Assembly: GCA_934465295.1 (NCBI GenBank)
Contig: CAKSKU010000012.1
Span: forward strand, 1-64,000
DNA from: an uncultured Oscillospiraceae bacterium
GTDB lineage: Bacteria; Bacillota; Clostridia; Oscillospirales; Ruminococcaceae
Reading direction: 5' to 3'
Length of the DNA stretch: 64,000 nt
Positions 19,401 through 26,553 of this stretch are shown here, piece after piece (position 1 is the stretch's first letter; the number at the start of each line of letters is the position of its first letter). Under the pieces are notes generated by a model, which worked only from the letters and a program-made list of their open reading frames with translations, did no database searches and was not told where the DNA came from. A program made the translations under genes and the position numbers.

Positions 19401-20801
19401 AAGTTCACAAACGTTACAGGTCAGCTTGAACTTGTTATCAAGGACGGCGAAAAAACTGTAGAGTTTGAAGAAAATGCGATCGTTGCTTCCATCACAGGCA
19501 ATTATACCAAGGACGCAGTAATTGTAAACGGCAGCGACCTTAAGATCGTCCGCTCGGGCAATAACCTTAAGGCTGTCAAGGAAGAAAATGTTGTGACAGT
19601 TACGGCTTCCAAATATGACAGTGAAGAGTCTATCGAAAGAGCTTATGATTCACTTGCAAGCGCAATAAACGACATTTCAAGAATAAAGGATAAAACAGCC
19701 AGCTACAATATTAATATATCAAAGGACGATACCTTTGCTCTTCCTAAGGCTAATACCTACAAAGAAGTCCAGTATAGTGCGAATGTTATCGATCCTAGGA
19801 ATTATATAACTCTTACAACAACAAAGGATATCACGCTCACAGGAAATCTTAGGATCAAGGGCATTATTTTAAATAAAACCGATAGAAACGGTAAAGTCCT
19901 TCCTATGAGTGTAAACCTCGGAAACTATACTTTCAATACTTCTATGTCGTACATTTCCTATAATGGCAATGAAAGCCAGTTCGCAAACATCAATGGCAAG
20001 GGAAGAGCGGAGATCTGGGGTGCCATGACCGTAAGCGGAAAGATCAACGTAGGTAAGTTCAGTATAAACAACACAGTTAAACTGGGCGACAGGGCTGCAT
20101 TTACCGCTGTAAATACTTGGGGCAGCATCGGCGGTGAGCTTTGCTATCCTGTCTCTATCGCAAAGAACGTTGTATTTACCAATATCATAACCAATAACGA
20201 AACGATCAAAGTAAAGGTCGACGGAGTTAAGGCAGGCGACCAGATCGCAACGCTTAAGGGCGATTACTTCACTGATACAGTAGTTATCTCCAATGACAGC
20301 ACTCTTGCAGCAGTCCGCTCGGGCAATAAGCTCGTTGCAGTTGAAAAATCATCGATGAATTTTGTTGAGGTTGAAGATTACAGCGGCACAAACACCCGTG
20401 CTTATGATTCGATCGCAAGTGCAATTACCGACATTACAAGACGTAATAACGCAAAGGTAGAGTACACCATTTATCTTAATTCCGGAGACTATGTTATGCC
20501 GAAGCTTACACTCCCCGCAAAGGGCAAGTGCGCAGCTATAAGGTTTTCGGCAACAACGTCAAGTCCGGTCAATATTACAGTATCAAGTGATATCACTCTT
20601 ACCTGTAATCTTACCCTGAGAGGAAAAATTATACTCAAAAAGGCAGCTACAAAGACAAATCAGACGCCGAAACTTAAATTCACTTCTCCCAAGAACAAGG
20701 ACGGTACACCGACTTACAAAGTATATGTAGATGTAGATGCAACTATCATAAATGGTACACTTAACGGTGAACCTATAAAACCAACTCCAACTACCCCGTA
20801 A
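13452..20801 (+). CDS. Giant secreted repeat protein 2 (2449 aa)
   Basis: ATG 13452 has AAAGGA 9 nt upstream and begins a signal peptide (MNFKRLVSGVCAFAIAVTQT, ending near SVSATE), paralogous to that of the preceding giant protein. Order: signal peptide; a beta-rich region to about 250; a strand-rich module (IWSGDEDLNNWCNWISLPP...) that recurs after the first leucine-rich block (LWKGNKKFPHNWSENIHLPA...), both ending in a 'LDKDS..ITITLT..AA.AL..G' segment and resembling carbohydrate-binding beta-sandwiches; after each comes a FPNATFRE/FPNDTFRE cap with an EF-hand-like loop (DLDKDGEL, DTNNDDVL) and leucine-rich repeats; then five repeat units of the YAQWSDVLSTIAAN / YDSLASAINDI type to the C-terminus. 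No wall-anchor or dockerin is visible and the tail is KPTPTTP. It lies 460 bp after giant gene 1 with its own promoter and terminator. Likely extracellular; ligand unknown; the binding-module idea is inference. Confidence 0.85.
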   Translation: MNFKRLVSGVCAFAIAVTQTAIVPISVSATEYTYKPVPNFSNQFKVGSSIFSTSPKADNSEETNYHWNGPANDVETSAKQLVLNGSTIDKANTPDGATVVNFSFSTVIDDEYYKVGDEFDFTVSGFTATLTKNVEEAVEEKTKTISNGGALSTDSPITVDAYADAIDGSRITVTYTVDSADDAALDIVDADNASLSGGATFDASATTFEATLDENAAKTVAENGFRLSGNGIIVTGVSITVPAHTASVPETETFVNNVERSWTQVCKGTWFDGSLTFTPETITINDFKDFVDNCSMTFEWSDITCTASRRISFSSVNDEIWSGDEDLNNWCNWISLPPFDYAEKFSRLIIEYATVEPENSSDEWSPAIKFVDMAGANGWENIPALHENGNEEGVITLDKDSTEITITLTKTAADALKNGALGFGGENVRITKVTSAAAVPVTTVKVDKTNFPNATFREFVSDACDLDKDGELVPAELAMIKDINFNKPNEDNPDENQKYTDEKYQKIDDFTGIEYLTELTYIGIRENAAVRTLDVSACTKLDCIDAGNCENLETVTVPDSIKALYIYNSSVKSVDVSKCTSLETLFAFNAKLTSLDVSKNTSLKELNISDNNIAFIDLKGLNDLGTFKADNNSYAISLTEDNKFDLSTLLDVSKFTLDDGQDVTLKDGVLTVDDGVSEINYTYDTGLDGKTFNGTFKVAAKTFDSVNATLWKGNKKFPHNWSENIHLPAFSFAEKGTRLTVEYTVTPPTADELGDNEDWWAMIGFIDNAPDDENPDGKWANLKNLHPDQDDENGNIMLDKDSASITVTLTEEAAKALNDGVMVIQGANITVTAVKSLEADPDAPKDVEINPANFPNDTFREIVKTLDTNNDDVLTYIERSKLRYLNLSKPDENDTEADKTYADDKYRQIDNFKGIEYFTNLRGVSIDGNTAVTSIDLSSCTKLNDFVGANCPKLEKAVLPESVKEVYIYISGLKEFDAAKYPKLEVLKIFNTQVTSIDVSKNPNLRELDLGNDKLTSDVDISNCPELIELSVNSTGIKKLDVSKNKKLEILDIGGNKGIELIGIEDLTTLKELTAWTCGLTKLDVSKSKGLEKLHINDNSIVAIDLSGFESLTAFESDYQGRDIELINNTFNLADLSAYGLDPGKVTLAEDCGATRDGNVLTFPENVDSIQYTYDTGKDGMTLKVTLNVANRTESNFTVSYVENDKTVTVTADEWADVLKVMNNKNTDYVVYLNNDVTIKKLTFPTAAKAKSIAVYNPSGKTITTDASSVTLPIDTTLDNISIESTAKTFAITASKNLDISDFRSEKLKTLKGGAKSVLTFNKGAHNTVKADISGFGTIAFDKYTEAELLGTVKATTLKLNDSDTVIVKNNSVTFTNIEIAGEEAIMASICYGDDNFKPITVTGNITAENNASKIRIYKRVEKNIVSFSAEQTVLTAKTASFANVEVFENSMPEGEINYTLARVGSDIKLLAEKLKVVTLYESGMNETVYAQWSDVLSTIAANAKAGQKDNEYHVTLLDDYNMNGAFKMPAAKTYSSLNLSSEQSVKTITFTGNITLTGFTIFNNIKLDAQKKSGKELKSTDFTIAAGKNSLHLEYVKANIKSITSSGEVQLTGTTVGAVTANSVIVWANSESEMLGYAAMGAAWDGKTAPTTTVNITGNLTVKKLLELENNSSLSVGGIINAGEIFALEDTVLVVKQQAKGKNALVIGKSGFDNNSGKINFVIVDPKTEKTAEITEDLILGTIAGPYADQLVPSNDNLTEEDSYYIIKDGKNLIAKPKATAGLVTVEVNGKKAYYKSLDDAIKDINATGSKGDNVVIYLTQDMFPKAVAKLPLPSAGKYNTLTYKSADENSDEPIKINITGDLALTGDLVLDKSIALNKIDKTGKVTALGVNVGKYTLTAKGTVSETTTDDSIISNFANISGAGKLCFSDTAVNVAGKVNGTTLIFDGSVVTLVGTKAGFTGSIEAGDDSELIYDKSIAKNVKFTNVTGQLELVIKDGEKTVEFEENAIVASITGNYTKDAVIVNGSDLKIVRSGNNLKAVKEENVVTVTASKYDSEESIERAYDSLASAINDISRIKDKTASYNINISKDDTFALPKANTYKEVQYSANVIDPRNYITLTTTKDITLTGNLRIKGIILNKTDRNGKVLPMSVNLGNYTFNTSMSYISYNGNESQFANINGKGRAEIWGAMTVSGKINVGKFSINNTVKLGDRAAFTAVNTWGSIGGELCYPVSIAKNVVFTNIITNNETIKVKVDGVKAGDQIATLKGDYFTDTVVISNDSTLAAVRSGNKLVAVEKSSMNFVEVEDYSGTNTRAYDSIASAITDITRRNNAKVEYTIYLNSGDYVMPKLTLPAKGKCAAIRFSATTSSPVNITVSSDITLTCNLTLRGKIILKKAATKTNQTPKLKFTSPKNKDGTPTYKVYVDVDATIINGTLNGEPIKPTPTTP

Positions 20802-20827
20802 GTCATCCTATATCGCAAAATAAAATC

Positions 20828-20864
20828 GAACCGAGCGGTCTTTCAAGGCTGCTCGGTTCTTTTT
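20828..20864 (+). terminator. Terminator of giant gene 2
   Basis: Stem GAACCGAGC (20828-20836) / GCTCGGTTC (20851-20859) followed by a T-run. Confidence 0.85.
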
Positions 20865-20896
20865 GCGTAAAAATATCGGAGTTGTGTCATATAAAA

Positions 20897-20948
20897 ACAA
20901 AAAATCCTGCGTCCGACCCGTCAAAAGGGTGAACACAGGATTTTTTCT
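20897..20948 (-). terminator. Terminator of the ilvA-ridA operon
   Basis: Read on the minus strand, AAAAAATCCTGTGT ... ACGCAGGATTTTTTG forms a long stem with a T-run; an inner GACCCGTC/GGGTG part adds to it. It follows the ridA stop at 20967. Confidence 0.75.
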
Positions 20949-20966
20949 GTTCAATTTAGCCTTTTA

Positions 20967-21338
20967 TCAAAGCTCTGCAATAACTTCGACCTCGACCTTA
21001 ACTCCCTTTGGGAGCTTTGCAACTTCCACGCAGGAACGTGCAGGCTTGTTGGTGAAATACTCGCCGTAAACTGCATTGAATGCTGCAAAATCGTTGATAT
21101 CGTCAAGGAAGCACACGGTCTTTACAGCCTTTTCAAGGGAAGTGCCTGCCTCTGCAAGTACAGCTTTGAGGTTCTCGCATACCTGCTTGGTCTGTGCCTC
21201 AATGCCAACAGCATCAACATTGCCCGTTGCGGGATTGATAGCGATCTGACCCGATGTGAAAACGAGGTTTCCGACCTTTACAGCCTGAGAGTAAGGGCCG
21301 ATAGCGTCGGGAGCATTTTTAGTGTAAACTTTTTCCAT
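20967..21338 (-). CDS. ridA: RidA family 2-iminobutanoate/2-iminopropanoate deaminase
   Basis: Hydrolyses reactive enamine/imine intermediates released by PLP enzymes such as threonine dehydratase, giving 2-ketoacids plus ammonia; cytosolic trimer in this family. The sequence is a full-length ~123 aa RidA: DAIGPYSQAVKVGN near the N-terminus, FTSGQIAINP, then NPAT, and the C-terminal LPKGVKVEVEVIA containing the conserved strand; the arginine of PARSCVEVAKLP is the substrate-carboxylate residue in the family. Start is ATG 21338 because GGAGG lies 8 nt upstream; a longer in-frame ATG at 21353 has no such site. It is directly downstream of ilvA, with the ribosome site overlapping the ilvA stop, so its substrate is the product of the gene before it. 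Confidence 0.93.
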   Translation of the reverse strand: MEKVYTKNAPDAIGPYSQAVKVGNLVFTSGQIAINPATGNVDAVGIEAQTKQVCENLKAVLAEAGTSLEKAVKTVCFLDDINDFAAFNAVYGEYFTNKPARSCVEVAKLPKGVKVEVEVIAEL

Positions 21339-21352
21339 TGTGATTACCTCCA

Positions 21353-22555
21353 TTAGTTATTAGTAAGCTTAAATCCTGCGTTTACGAGTGCACTCTTGAT
21401 CTCATTGATGTGATCGAAGTTTCTTGTTTCAAGAAGTATTCTAAGATAACAGCCGTTGATGTCCGAACCCTCGCTCGCACGTTCGTGGTGGATAGAAATA
21501 ACATTGCCGCCCTTTTCTGCGATGATGTCGGAAACACCCTTGAGCTGACCCGGCTTGTCGATAAGCTCGATGCAGAACTGTGCAGTTCTGCCCGATGTGA
21601 GAAGACCTCTCTTGATGACCTTTGAAAGGATAGTTACATCGATGTTGCCGCCCGATACAAGGCAGACAACGTTCTTGCCCTTGATATCGGGGATCTTGTC
21701 AAACATTACCGCTGCTACGGGAACTGCACCTGCACCCTCGGCAATAAGCTTCTGCTGTTCAATGAGTGCGAGGATAGCTGCTGCGATCTCGTCATCGTTT
21801 ACGGTAACTACCTTGTCAACATACTTGCTGACATAGCTGAATGTATTTTCGCCCGGCTCTTTTACCTTTATGCCGTCTGCGATAGTGGAAACGCTGTCAA
21901 GGCACTCGATCTTGCCGTGTTCGAGCGACTGGAACATACTCGGTGCACCCGTTGCCTGAACGCCGTATACCTTGATCTCGGGGCGCAGGCTCTTCAACGT
22001 GAATGCAACGCCCGAGATAAGTCCGCCGCCGCCGATAGGAACAACAACTGCATCGATATCGTTGAGCTGTTCGAGAAGTTCGAGTGCGATAGTACCCTGA
22101 CCTGCGATAACATAATCGTCATCGAACGGGTGAATGAATGTATAGCCCTTTTCGTCACGCAGGCTGATAGCCTTTGCGTAAGCATCGTCGTAAACGCCCT
22201 CGACAAGGCAGACCTCTGCGCCGTAGGAGCGTGTAGCTTCGATCTTTGAGATAGGTGCGGAGTCGGGCAGGCAGATTATTGACTTTATGCCGTTCTTAGC
22301 CGCTGCGAGAGCAACGCCCTGAGCGTGGTTGCCTGCACTGCAGGCGATAACGCCCTTTGCCTTTTCCTCGTCGGAAAGCTGTGAAATTTTGTAGTAAGCA
22401 CCTCTGACCTTGAATGAACCCGTCACCTGTAAGTTCTCGGTCTTGAGGTAAACATTGCAGCCCGGTTTGATCTTCGGCGCATAGATAAGGTCAGTCTTGC
22501 GGACCACTTCTCTGAGCTTGTGTGAAGCTTTGTAAACACTGTCAAGCGTAAGCAT
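21353..22555 (-). CDS. ilvA: Threonine ammonia-lyase (biosynthetic/catabolic type, with ACT domain)
   Basis: PLP-dependent deamination of threonine to 2-oxobutanoate, the entry to isoleucine synthesis. 400 aa: PLP-binding lysine in GSFKVRGAYYK near residue 50, CSAGNHAQGVALAA substrate/phosphate loop, tetraglycine PIGGGGLISG, SGGNIDV, and an ACT-like regulatory C-terminus (FCIELIDKPGQLKGVSDII) from about 325. This is the ~400 aa class with one ACT domain, shorter than E. coli IlvA. ATG 22555 has AAGGAGA upstream; the longer in-frame extension to 22663 lies inside the T-box leader and is not coding. Co-transcribed with ridA and controlled by the T-box leader at 22571-22834, which suits an isoleucine-pathway role. 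Confidence 0.93.
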   Translation of the reverse strand: MLTLDSVYKASHKLREVVRKTDLIYAPKIKPGCNVYLKTENLQVTGSFKVRGAYYKISQLSDEEKAKGVIACSAGNHAQGVALAAAKNGIKSIICLPDSAPISKIEATRSYGAEVCLVEGVYDDAYAKAISLRDEKGYTFIHPFDDDYVIAGQGTIALELLEQLNDIDAVVVPIGGGGLISGVAFTLKSLRPEIKVYGVQATGAPSMFQSLEHGKIECLDSVSTIADGIKVKEPGENTFSYVSKYVDKVVTVNDDEIAAAILALIEQQKLIAEGAGAVPVAAVMFDKIPDIKGKNVVCLVSGGNIDVTILSKVIKRGLLTSGRTAQFCIELIDKPGQLKGVSDIIAEKGGNVISIHHERASEGSDINGCYLRILLETRNFDHINEIKSALVNAGFKLTNN

Positions 22556-22570
22556 ATTATATCTCTCCTT

Positions 22571-22834
22571 AAAATGTTGTATAAAAAAAGCTCCCACCCC
22601 GTCAAGAGGTGAAAGCATAAGCCGACACGGTACCACTCTTGTTGCCGCAGAAACTGCAGCCACTCTTATCTCTGTAACGGGAGAACCCGTCAGAACCTTG
22701 GCGAAACGCTTCAGCCCTGCCGCTCGGAGGTGATATGGATACGGTCTTTTTCAAGCGGCTTTCACCAAAGCACCGCCTCTCTGATTGAAACCGAGCCGTT
22801 CCCGTCCCCGTCAACGCATTTATGTTTTAACTAA
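22571..22834 (-). promoter_or_regulatory. T-box riboswitch leader with terminator, upstream of ilvA
   Basis: Minus-strand RNA leader of ~265 nt. The conserved T-box bulge sequence reads AAGAGTGGTACCGTG (complement of 22626-22641). Stem I contains AGAGAGGCGG and GGTGAAAGCCGC. The terminator is GCTTTCACCTC/GGGGTGGGAGC with a T-run (22582-22616). The likely specifier is ATC (isoleucine) in CCATATCACCTCC near 22727-22739, with ACC (threonine) the alternative; isoleucine fits the regulated gene. Uncharged tRNA would favour antitermination. Confidence 0.9.
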
Positions 22835-22841
22835 CAATTTT

Positions 22842-22870
22842 ATTATAAACCCGCTTTATTTATTTGTCAA
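22842..22870 (-). promoter_or_regulatory. Promoter of T-box-ilvA-ridA
   Basis: Minus strand TTGACA (22865-22870), 17 bp, TATAAT (22842-22847), a consensus promoter placing the start at about 22834. Confidence 0.9.
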
Positions 22871-22983
22871 GAATAATTTATTAATTTTAATTGACCTTTT
22901 GGGAAAAAGTTTAGTCGGCAAGCCTTTTCTTTTATGCTATTTAAATATATTTATTCTGAATGAAAACGATTTTATTATGCTAA

Positions 22984-23094
22984 GGAATCGCTGATTAATA
23001 CGTTTTTGCCATTTTTCAAAATGTCCTCAAAGGCGCAAACTCGTACATTTCTCAAAATGGCAAAACGAACGCTTCGCTTTAATCAGCGAGTTCC
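22984..23094. repeat. Element D: foldback (MITE-like) element
   Basis: About 111 bp with ends GGAATCGCTGATTAA and TTAATCAGCGAGTTCC (one-base bulge) and a second internal inverted pair GTTTTTGCCATTTT / AAAATGGCAAAAC. A partial match to the end sequence (GAATCGCTGA) occurs near 23949. No coding content. Confidence 0.7.
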
Positions 23095-23191
23095 TAAATT
23101 ACATATTTAACGTTTTTGAAGATGAATAAGCGCTAAATTTGTTGAAACATCACATATTTTTGAACTTAGCGTAAAATATTTGATTTACCTG

Positions 23192-23220
23192 TTGAAAAAA
23201 ATTTTCGGCTGTGATATAAT
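23192..23220 (+). promoter_or_regulatory. Promoter of the P-loop kinase gene
   Basis: TTGAAA (23192-23197), 17 bp, TATAAT (23215-23220). Confidence 0.75.
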
Positions 23221-23279
23221 TAAAAATAATATGACCGAGGAAAAGACGGTCTATATGGATATGGAAAGGATGAAAAAGT

Positions 23280-23861
23280 TTGAAAGAACTTATTCTTGTA
23301 ACATCACCACCGGCTTGCGGAAAGACCTATATCTCTAAAGAACTTGCAAAGAACCTCAAAAATGTGGTTTACCTCGATAAGGATACGCTGATCGTGCTTT
23401 CAAAGCAGATCTTCGTTGTTGCAAACCAGGAATACAACAGAAGCTCCGACTTCTTTGAAAAGTATATCCGTGACTATGAGTATTATGCAGTTCTCGACCT
23501 CGCATTCGAGGCTCTCGACTATGCAAACATCGTTCTTATCAATGCTCCGTTCACAAGAGAGATCCGCGACCAAAAATATATCGATGACCTCAAGGCTCGC
23601 CTTGCGGAAAAGGGCGCAGTTCTAAAGGTTATCTGGGTAGAGACCGATCCCGAGGTCTGCCACCAGCGTATGATCGACAGAGGAAGCGACCGTGATACAT
23701 GGAAGCTTGAACACTGGGACGAATATATCGCAGGTGTAAACTTCGATATCCCCGAAACGATCGGTGCAGCGAACGACGGCACTCTCCTCATCTTCAAGAA
23801 TTCCTCCAAGGAAGAATTCGACCGGTCGATGAAAGAGATCACAGCCGAGCTTCTTAAGTAA
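23280..23861 (+). CDS. P-loop NTPase of the AAA_33 / zeta-toxin-like kinase type
   Basis: 193 aa. N-terminal Walker A SPPACGKTY (residues 9-17) after a hydrophobic strand, a second acidic strand VVYLDKD near 31, and an Arg-rich lid with ETDPEVCHQRMIDRGSDRD near 122-141, the pattern of small-molecule or nucleoside kinases that phosphorylate an unknown substrate. TTG start at 23280 is chosen because AAGGA lies 9 nt upstream and no in-frame ATG exists nearby; the ATGs just upstream are in another frame. Monocistronic, with its own promoter and terminator. No antitoxin partner is adjacent, so a zeta-toxin role is not supported. Substrate cannot be told from sequence. Confidence 0.75.
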   Translation: MKELILVTSPPACGKTYISKELAKNLKNVVYLDKDTLIVLSKQIFVVANQEYNRSSDFFEKYIRDYEYYAVLDLAFEALDYANIVLINAPFTREIRDQKYIDDLKARLAEKGAVLKVIWVETDPEVCHQRMIDRGSDRDTWKLEHWDEYIAGVNFDIPETIGAANDGTLLIFKNSSKEEFDRSMKEITAELLK

Positions 23862-23866
23862 AAACG

Positions 23867-23899
23867 AACCGCATCTGAAATTCAGGTGCGGTTTTTTCT
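23867..23899 (+). terminator. Terminator of the kinase gene
   Basis: Stem AACCGCATCTGAA (23867-23879) / TTCAGGTGCGGTT (23881-23893) plus T-run. Confidence 0.85.
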
Positions 23900-23910
23900 G
23901 TAAATATGAA

Positions 23911-23946
23911 AATGCTGCTCAGTGTATTACCGAGCAGCATTTTTTA
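23911..23946. terminator. Second hairpin terminator
   Basis: Stem AATGCTGCTC (23911-23920) / GAGCAGCATT (23932-23941) followed by TTTTT; a further hairpin GGAAACACA/TGTGTTTCC lies at about 23983-24012. Confidence 0.7.
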
Positions 23947-24014
23947 GTGAATCGCTGAAAGGCATTCCTAAAAACATCACTTAGGAAACACAGCAAATCA
24001 AAATGTGTTTCCTT

Positions 24015-24116
24015 ATACTAATTTTTAAACTGAAAGTGTACAAAAAATCAAGCAAAAGCTCGCATATATGGCTTTTGCGCCGATTTTTTGTCTACACTTT
24101 GATTAAAAATTAGTAT
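24015..24116 (+). repeat. Family B element (MITE-like), copy 1
   Basis: 102 bp, ATACTAATTTTTAA ... TTAAAAATTAGTAT, with inner AGTGTACAAAAAATCAAGC and GCGCCGATTTTTTGTCTACACT arms. Nearly identical to 49938-50039; related copies at 35696-35811 (inverted, expanded centre) and 51042-51143. Confidence 0.9.
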
Positions 24117-24124
24117 TAAATATA

Positions 24125-25333
24125 TCAGTCAACAAGCTCGGGGTCGAAGCTTTCCTTCCAAGGAAGTCCCCACTTGTTGAGTGCGTCCATGAACGGATCG
24201 GGGTCGAATTCTTCAATATTGTAAACGCCCGGCTTCTGCCACTTGCCCGTCATTACCATCATTGCGCCGATCATAGCAGGAACGCCCGTTGTGTAGGAAA
24301 TTGCCTGAGAGCCGACTTCCGCATAGCACTCCTCATGCACGCATACGTTGTAAACATAGTAGTTGACAGGCTTGCCGTCCTTTTTGCCCTGCATGATGCA
24401 GCCGATGTTGGTCTTGCCCTTTGTTCTCGGACCGAGCGAAGCAGGGTCGGGGAGAACGGCTTTGAGGAACTGGAGCGGAACAATCTCCATACCATTGTAA
24501 TTGATAGGCACGATAGAGGTCATTCCGACATCTTCAAGGCATTTGAGGTGGTTGAGATAGCTCTGTCCGAACGTCATAAAGAAGCGGATCCTCTTGATGC
24601 CCTTGATGTTGAGCGCAAGCGATTCAAGCTCTTCGTGGTGGAGGAGGTACATATCCTTTTCGCCAACCTCGGGGAAGTTGTAAACACGCTTGATCTCCAT
24701 AGGCTTGGTCTCGACCCACTTGCCGTCCTCAATGTAAGAACCGTTTGCGGAAACCTCACGAATGTTTATCTCTGGGTTGAAGTTGGTTGCAAAAGGATAA
24801 CCGTGGTCGCCTGCATTGCAGTCGAGGATATCGATGTAATTTATCTCGTCAAAATAGTGCTTCATCGCATAAGCGCAGAAAACGCCTGTTACACCCGGGT
24901 CAAAACCGCTTCCGAGGAGCGCAGTGATGCCTGCTTTCTCGAATTTCTCACGGTATGCCCACTGCCATTTGTACTCGAATTTTGCAGTGTCCTCAGGCTC
25001 GTAATTTGCAGTGTCGATGTAGTGGACCTTACATTCAAGGCAAGCGTCCATTATCGTAAGATCCTGATAAGGGAGCGCAAGGTTAAGGCAGACATCAGGC
25101 TTGTATTCTTTCATAAGAGCAACAAGCTCGGGAACGCTGTCAGCGTTGACCTTTGCAGTCGAAATGTTCGTCTTTCCGCCGTACATAGTGTCAAGCTTGG
25201 CTTTGAGAGCGTCACACTTTTCCTTTGTTCTCGATGCGATCATAATATCCGTGAAAACCTCGGAATTCTGACAGCACTTGTGGATAGCAACGCTTGCAAC
25301 GCCGCCGCAGCCGATAATTAAAGCTCTTCCCAT
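24125..25333 (-). CDS. Saccharopine dehydrogenase family protein, probable carboxynorspermidine dehydrogenase
   Basis: 402 aa, Rossmann N-terminus with IIGCGGVASVA (residues 6-16), ASRTKEKC after the second strand, and a C-terminal catalytic half with HYIDTANYEPED and LGSGFDPGVTG. Length and these motifs match the ~400 aa carboxynorspermidine/carboxyspermidine dehydrogenases, which condense aspartate semialdehyde with a diamine using NADPH in the alternative spermidine pathway, rather than fungal saccharopine reductase. ATG 25333 follows GAGAGGAAG. It stands alone: the usual partner decarboxylase (NspC) is not in this window, so the pathway assignment is from family knowledge. Its stop is 8 bp from a family B element that may overlap its 3' end signals. 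Confidence 0.85.
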   Translation of the reverse strand: MGRALIIGCGGVASVAIHKCCQNSEVFTDIMIASRTKEKCDALKAKLDTMYGGKTNISTAKVNADSVPELVALMKEYKPDVCLNLALPYQDLTIMDACLECKVHYIDTANYEPEDTAKFEYKWQWAYREKFEKAGITALLGSGFDPGVTGVFCAYAMKHYFDEINYIDILDCNAGDHGYPFATNFNPEINIREVSANGSYIEDGKWVETKPMEIKRVYNFPEVGEKDMYLLHHEELESLALNIKGIKRIRFFMTFGQSYLNHLKCLEDVGMTSIVPINYNGMEIVPLQFLKAVLPDPASLGPRTKGKTNIGCIMQGKKDGKPVNYYVYNVCVHEECYAEVGSQAISYTTGVPAMIGAMMVMTGKWQKPGVYNIEEFDPDPFMDALNKWGLPWKESFDPELVD

Positions 25334-25379
25334 TTATTCAACTTCCTCTCAAATTATTTTCAAAAATATTTGTAAGAAA

Positions 25380-25408
25380 ATTATATCATATTGCAAGCGT
25401 ATTTTCAA
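25380..25408 (-). promoter_or_regulatory. Promoter of the carboxynorspermidine dehydrogenase-like gene
   Basis: Minus strand TTGAAA (25403-25408), 17 bp, TATAAT (25380-25385). Confidence 0.8.
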
Positions 25409-25446
25409 TAGAATAAAAAAATTTTAAAAAGAATTAAGAAAAACTA

Positions 25447-25475
25447 TTGACAAAAGTAACTTATGATGATATTAT
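25447..25475 (+). promoter_or_regulatory. Promoter of the CPBP protease gene
   Basis: TTGACA (25447-25452), 17 bp, TATTAT (25470-25475). Confidence 0.8.
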
Positions 25476-25528
25476 TGTATTAGTTGATTAGTACAAACAA
25501 AAAATAAACATCAAAAGGAGAAACAGCT

Positions 25529-26371
25529 ATGAAAGTCTTAAGAAAAATCGGTAATTTCTTTGTCGCAATGGTCCCGTTCTGGGTGTATTACGCAGTTCAG
25601 ATCTTCGCAAGTATTGTTCTTCTCATCGTGCTTGCAGCCAAAAGCGTCGCTGCAGGTGAAACATTCGATATAACGAGTGCGGATTCGCTTATGATAATAT
25701 CTGTTGTCGGACAGATCGCAGCCTTTATCGGCGGAATTTTAACAATGCTCATCTCAAAAACTAAAATGTCCGATATGTCGCCCGTTAAGCAGAACGGAAA
25801 AACCTATGGTCTGACGGTTCTGTTCACAATAGGCTCGTTCTTTGTGCTCCAGCTTATAAATTCGCTCTCGCTCTCGTTAATGGGCATCACCGAGACCGAC
25901 TCCACGCAGGATCTTCTTGCGCAGTCAGTGCCGTTTATGTTCTTTACAGCGCTTTTTGCGCCGTTCGTTGAAGAGCTTATTTTCAGAGGTCTGCTCGTTA
26001 CATTCTTTAAAAAGCGCGGCTTCTCGAATTGGTTCACTATTGCTGCAATTACGCTCGTCTTCGGACTTATCCATTCGCAGAATATGATGATATATGCGCT
26101 TGTCTTCGGGCTTGTACTTATGGGAATAAGATTTGTGACGGGCGACTGGAAGCTATGCGTGGTGTTCCACTTTATAGGAAACCTTATGAGCTGCCTGTTC
26201 AATATTCTTGTAACGAATGAAGAAACTGCAAGCATGGTGCTTATCGTCGGTTCGGTGATCGGAGGAATTATTGCAGTTATTACGGCATTTATCGGCACAA
26301 AAGCTGCAATTGAAGTGAAAAATAATGCAGAAATGCACGAAAAAGAAGCGTTGATCTGCGAAGAAGTATAA
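25529..26371 (+). CDS. CPBP family intramembrane glutamic endopeptidase
   Basis: 280 aa membrane protein with about eight hydrophobic segments. The CPBP/Abi signature motifs are complete: motif 1 FVEELIFRG (EExxxR), motif 2 FGLIHSQN (FxxxH), and motif 3 HFIGNL (HxxxN), the residues forming the active site in the Rce1/MroQ superfamily. ATG 25529 follows AAAAGGAG by 8 nt. Roles in the family range from protein prenyl processing in eukaryotes to peptide maturation or bacteriocin self-immunity in bacteria; no bacteriocin or peptide gene is next to it here, so the substrate is unknown. It is a single-gene unit with a promoter and a very strong terminator. Confidence 0.9.
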   Translation: MKVLRKIGNFFVAMVPFWVYYAVQIFASIVLLIVLAAKSVAAGETFDITSADSLMIISVVGQIAAFIGGILTMLISKTKMSDMSPVKQNGKTYGLTVLFTIGSFFVLQLINSLSLSLMGITETDSTQDLLAQSVPFMFFTALFAPFVEELIFRGLLVTFFKKRGFSNWFTIAAITLVFGLIHSQNMMIYALVFGLVLMGIRFVTGDWKLCVVFHFIGNLMSCLFNILVTNEETASMVLIVGSVIGGIIAVITAFIGTKAAIEVKNNAEMHEKEALICEEV

Positions 26372-26397
26372 ACGTAAAGTCACAAGGATTACAAAGC

Positions 26398-26446
26398 AAA
26401 GAGACCTGTTTTCATTGGATATCTTCTGAAAACAGGTCTCTTTTTG
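26398..26446 (+). terminator. Terminator of the CPBP gene
   Basis: Sixteen-base stem AAAGAGACCTGTTTTC (26398-26413) / GAAAACAGGTCTCTTT (26428-26443) plus T-run; symmetric, so it can also act leftward. Confidence 0.9.
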
Positions 26447-26469
26447 TTGACAGCAAGCCGAAAGAGATC

Positions 26470-26533
26470 AAAAAAGGCACAGTCCACAATGCAGACCTGC
26501 GAAATGCTGTCTGATGTGTGAATGTGCCTTTTG
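26470..26533. terminator. GGCACA hairpin (family C-like), likely terminator of the DUF1113 gene
   Basis: AAAAAAGGCACAGTCCACA ... TGTGTGAATGTGCCTTTT palindrome between convergent genes, resembling in design the family C hairpins at 31205 and 60209. Confidence 0.6.
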
Positions 26534-26553
26534 CTGTTGACGGCAGTGCCGTT

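Noticed and set aside
23280..23861. Zeta toxin of a toxin-antitoxin pair
   Set aside because: P-loop kinase fold only; no antitoxin gene beside it and it has its own promoter and terminator.
25529..26371. Bacteriocin immunity protein role for the CPBP gene
   Set aside because: No precursor peptide or transporter gene in the surroundings; called only as a CPBP protease.
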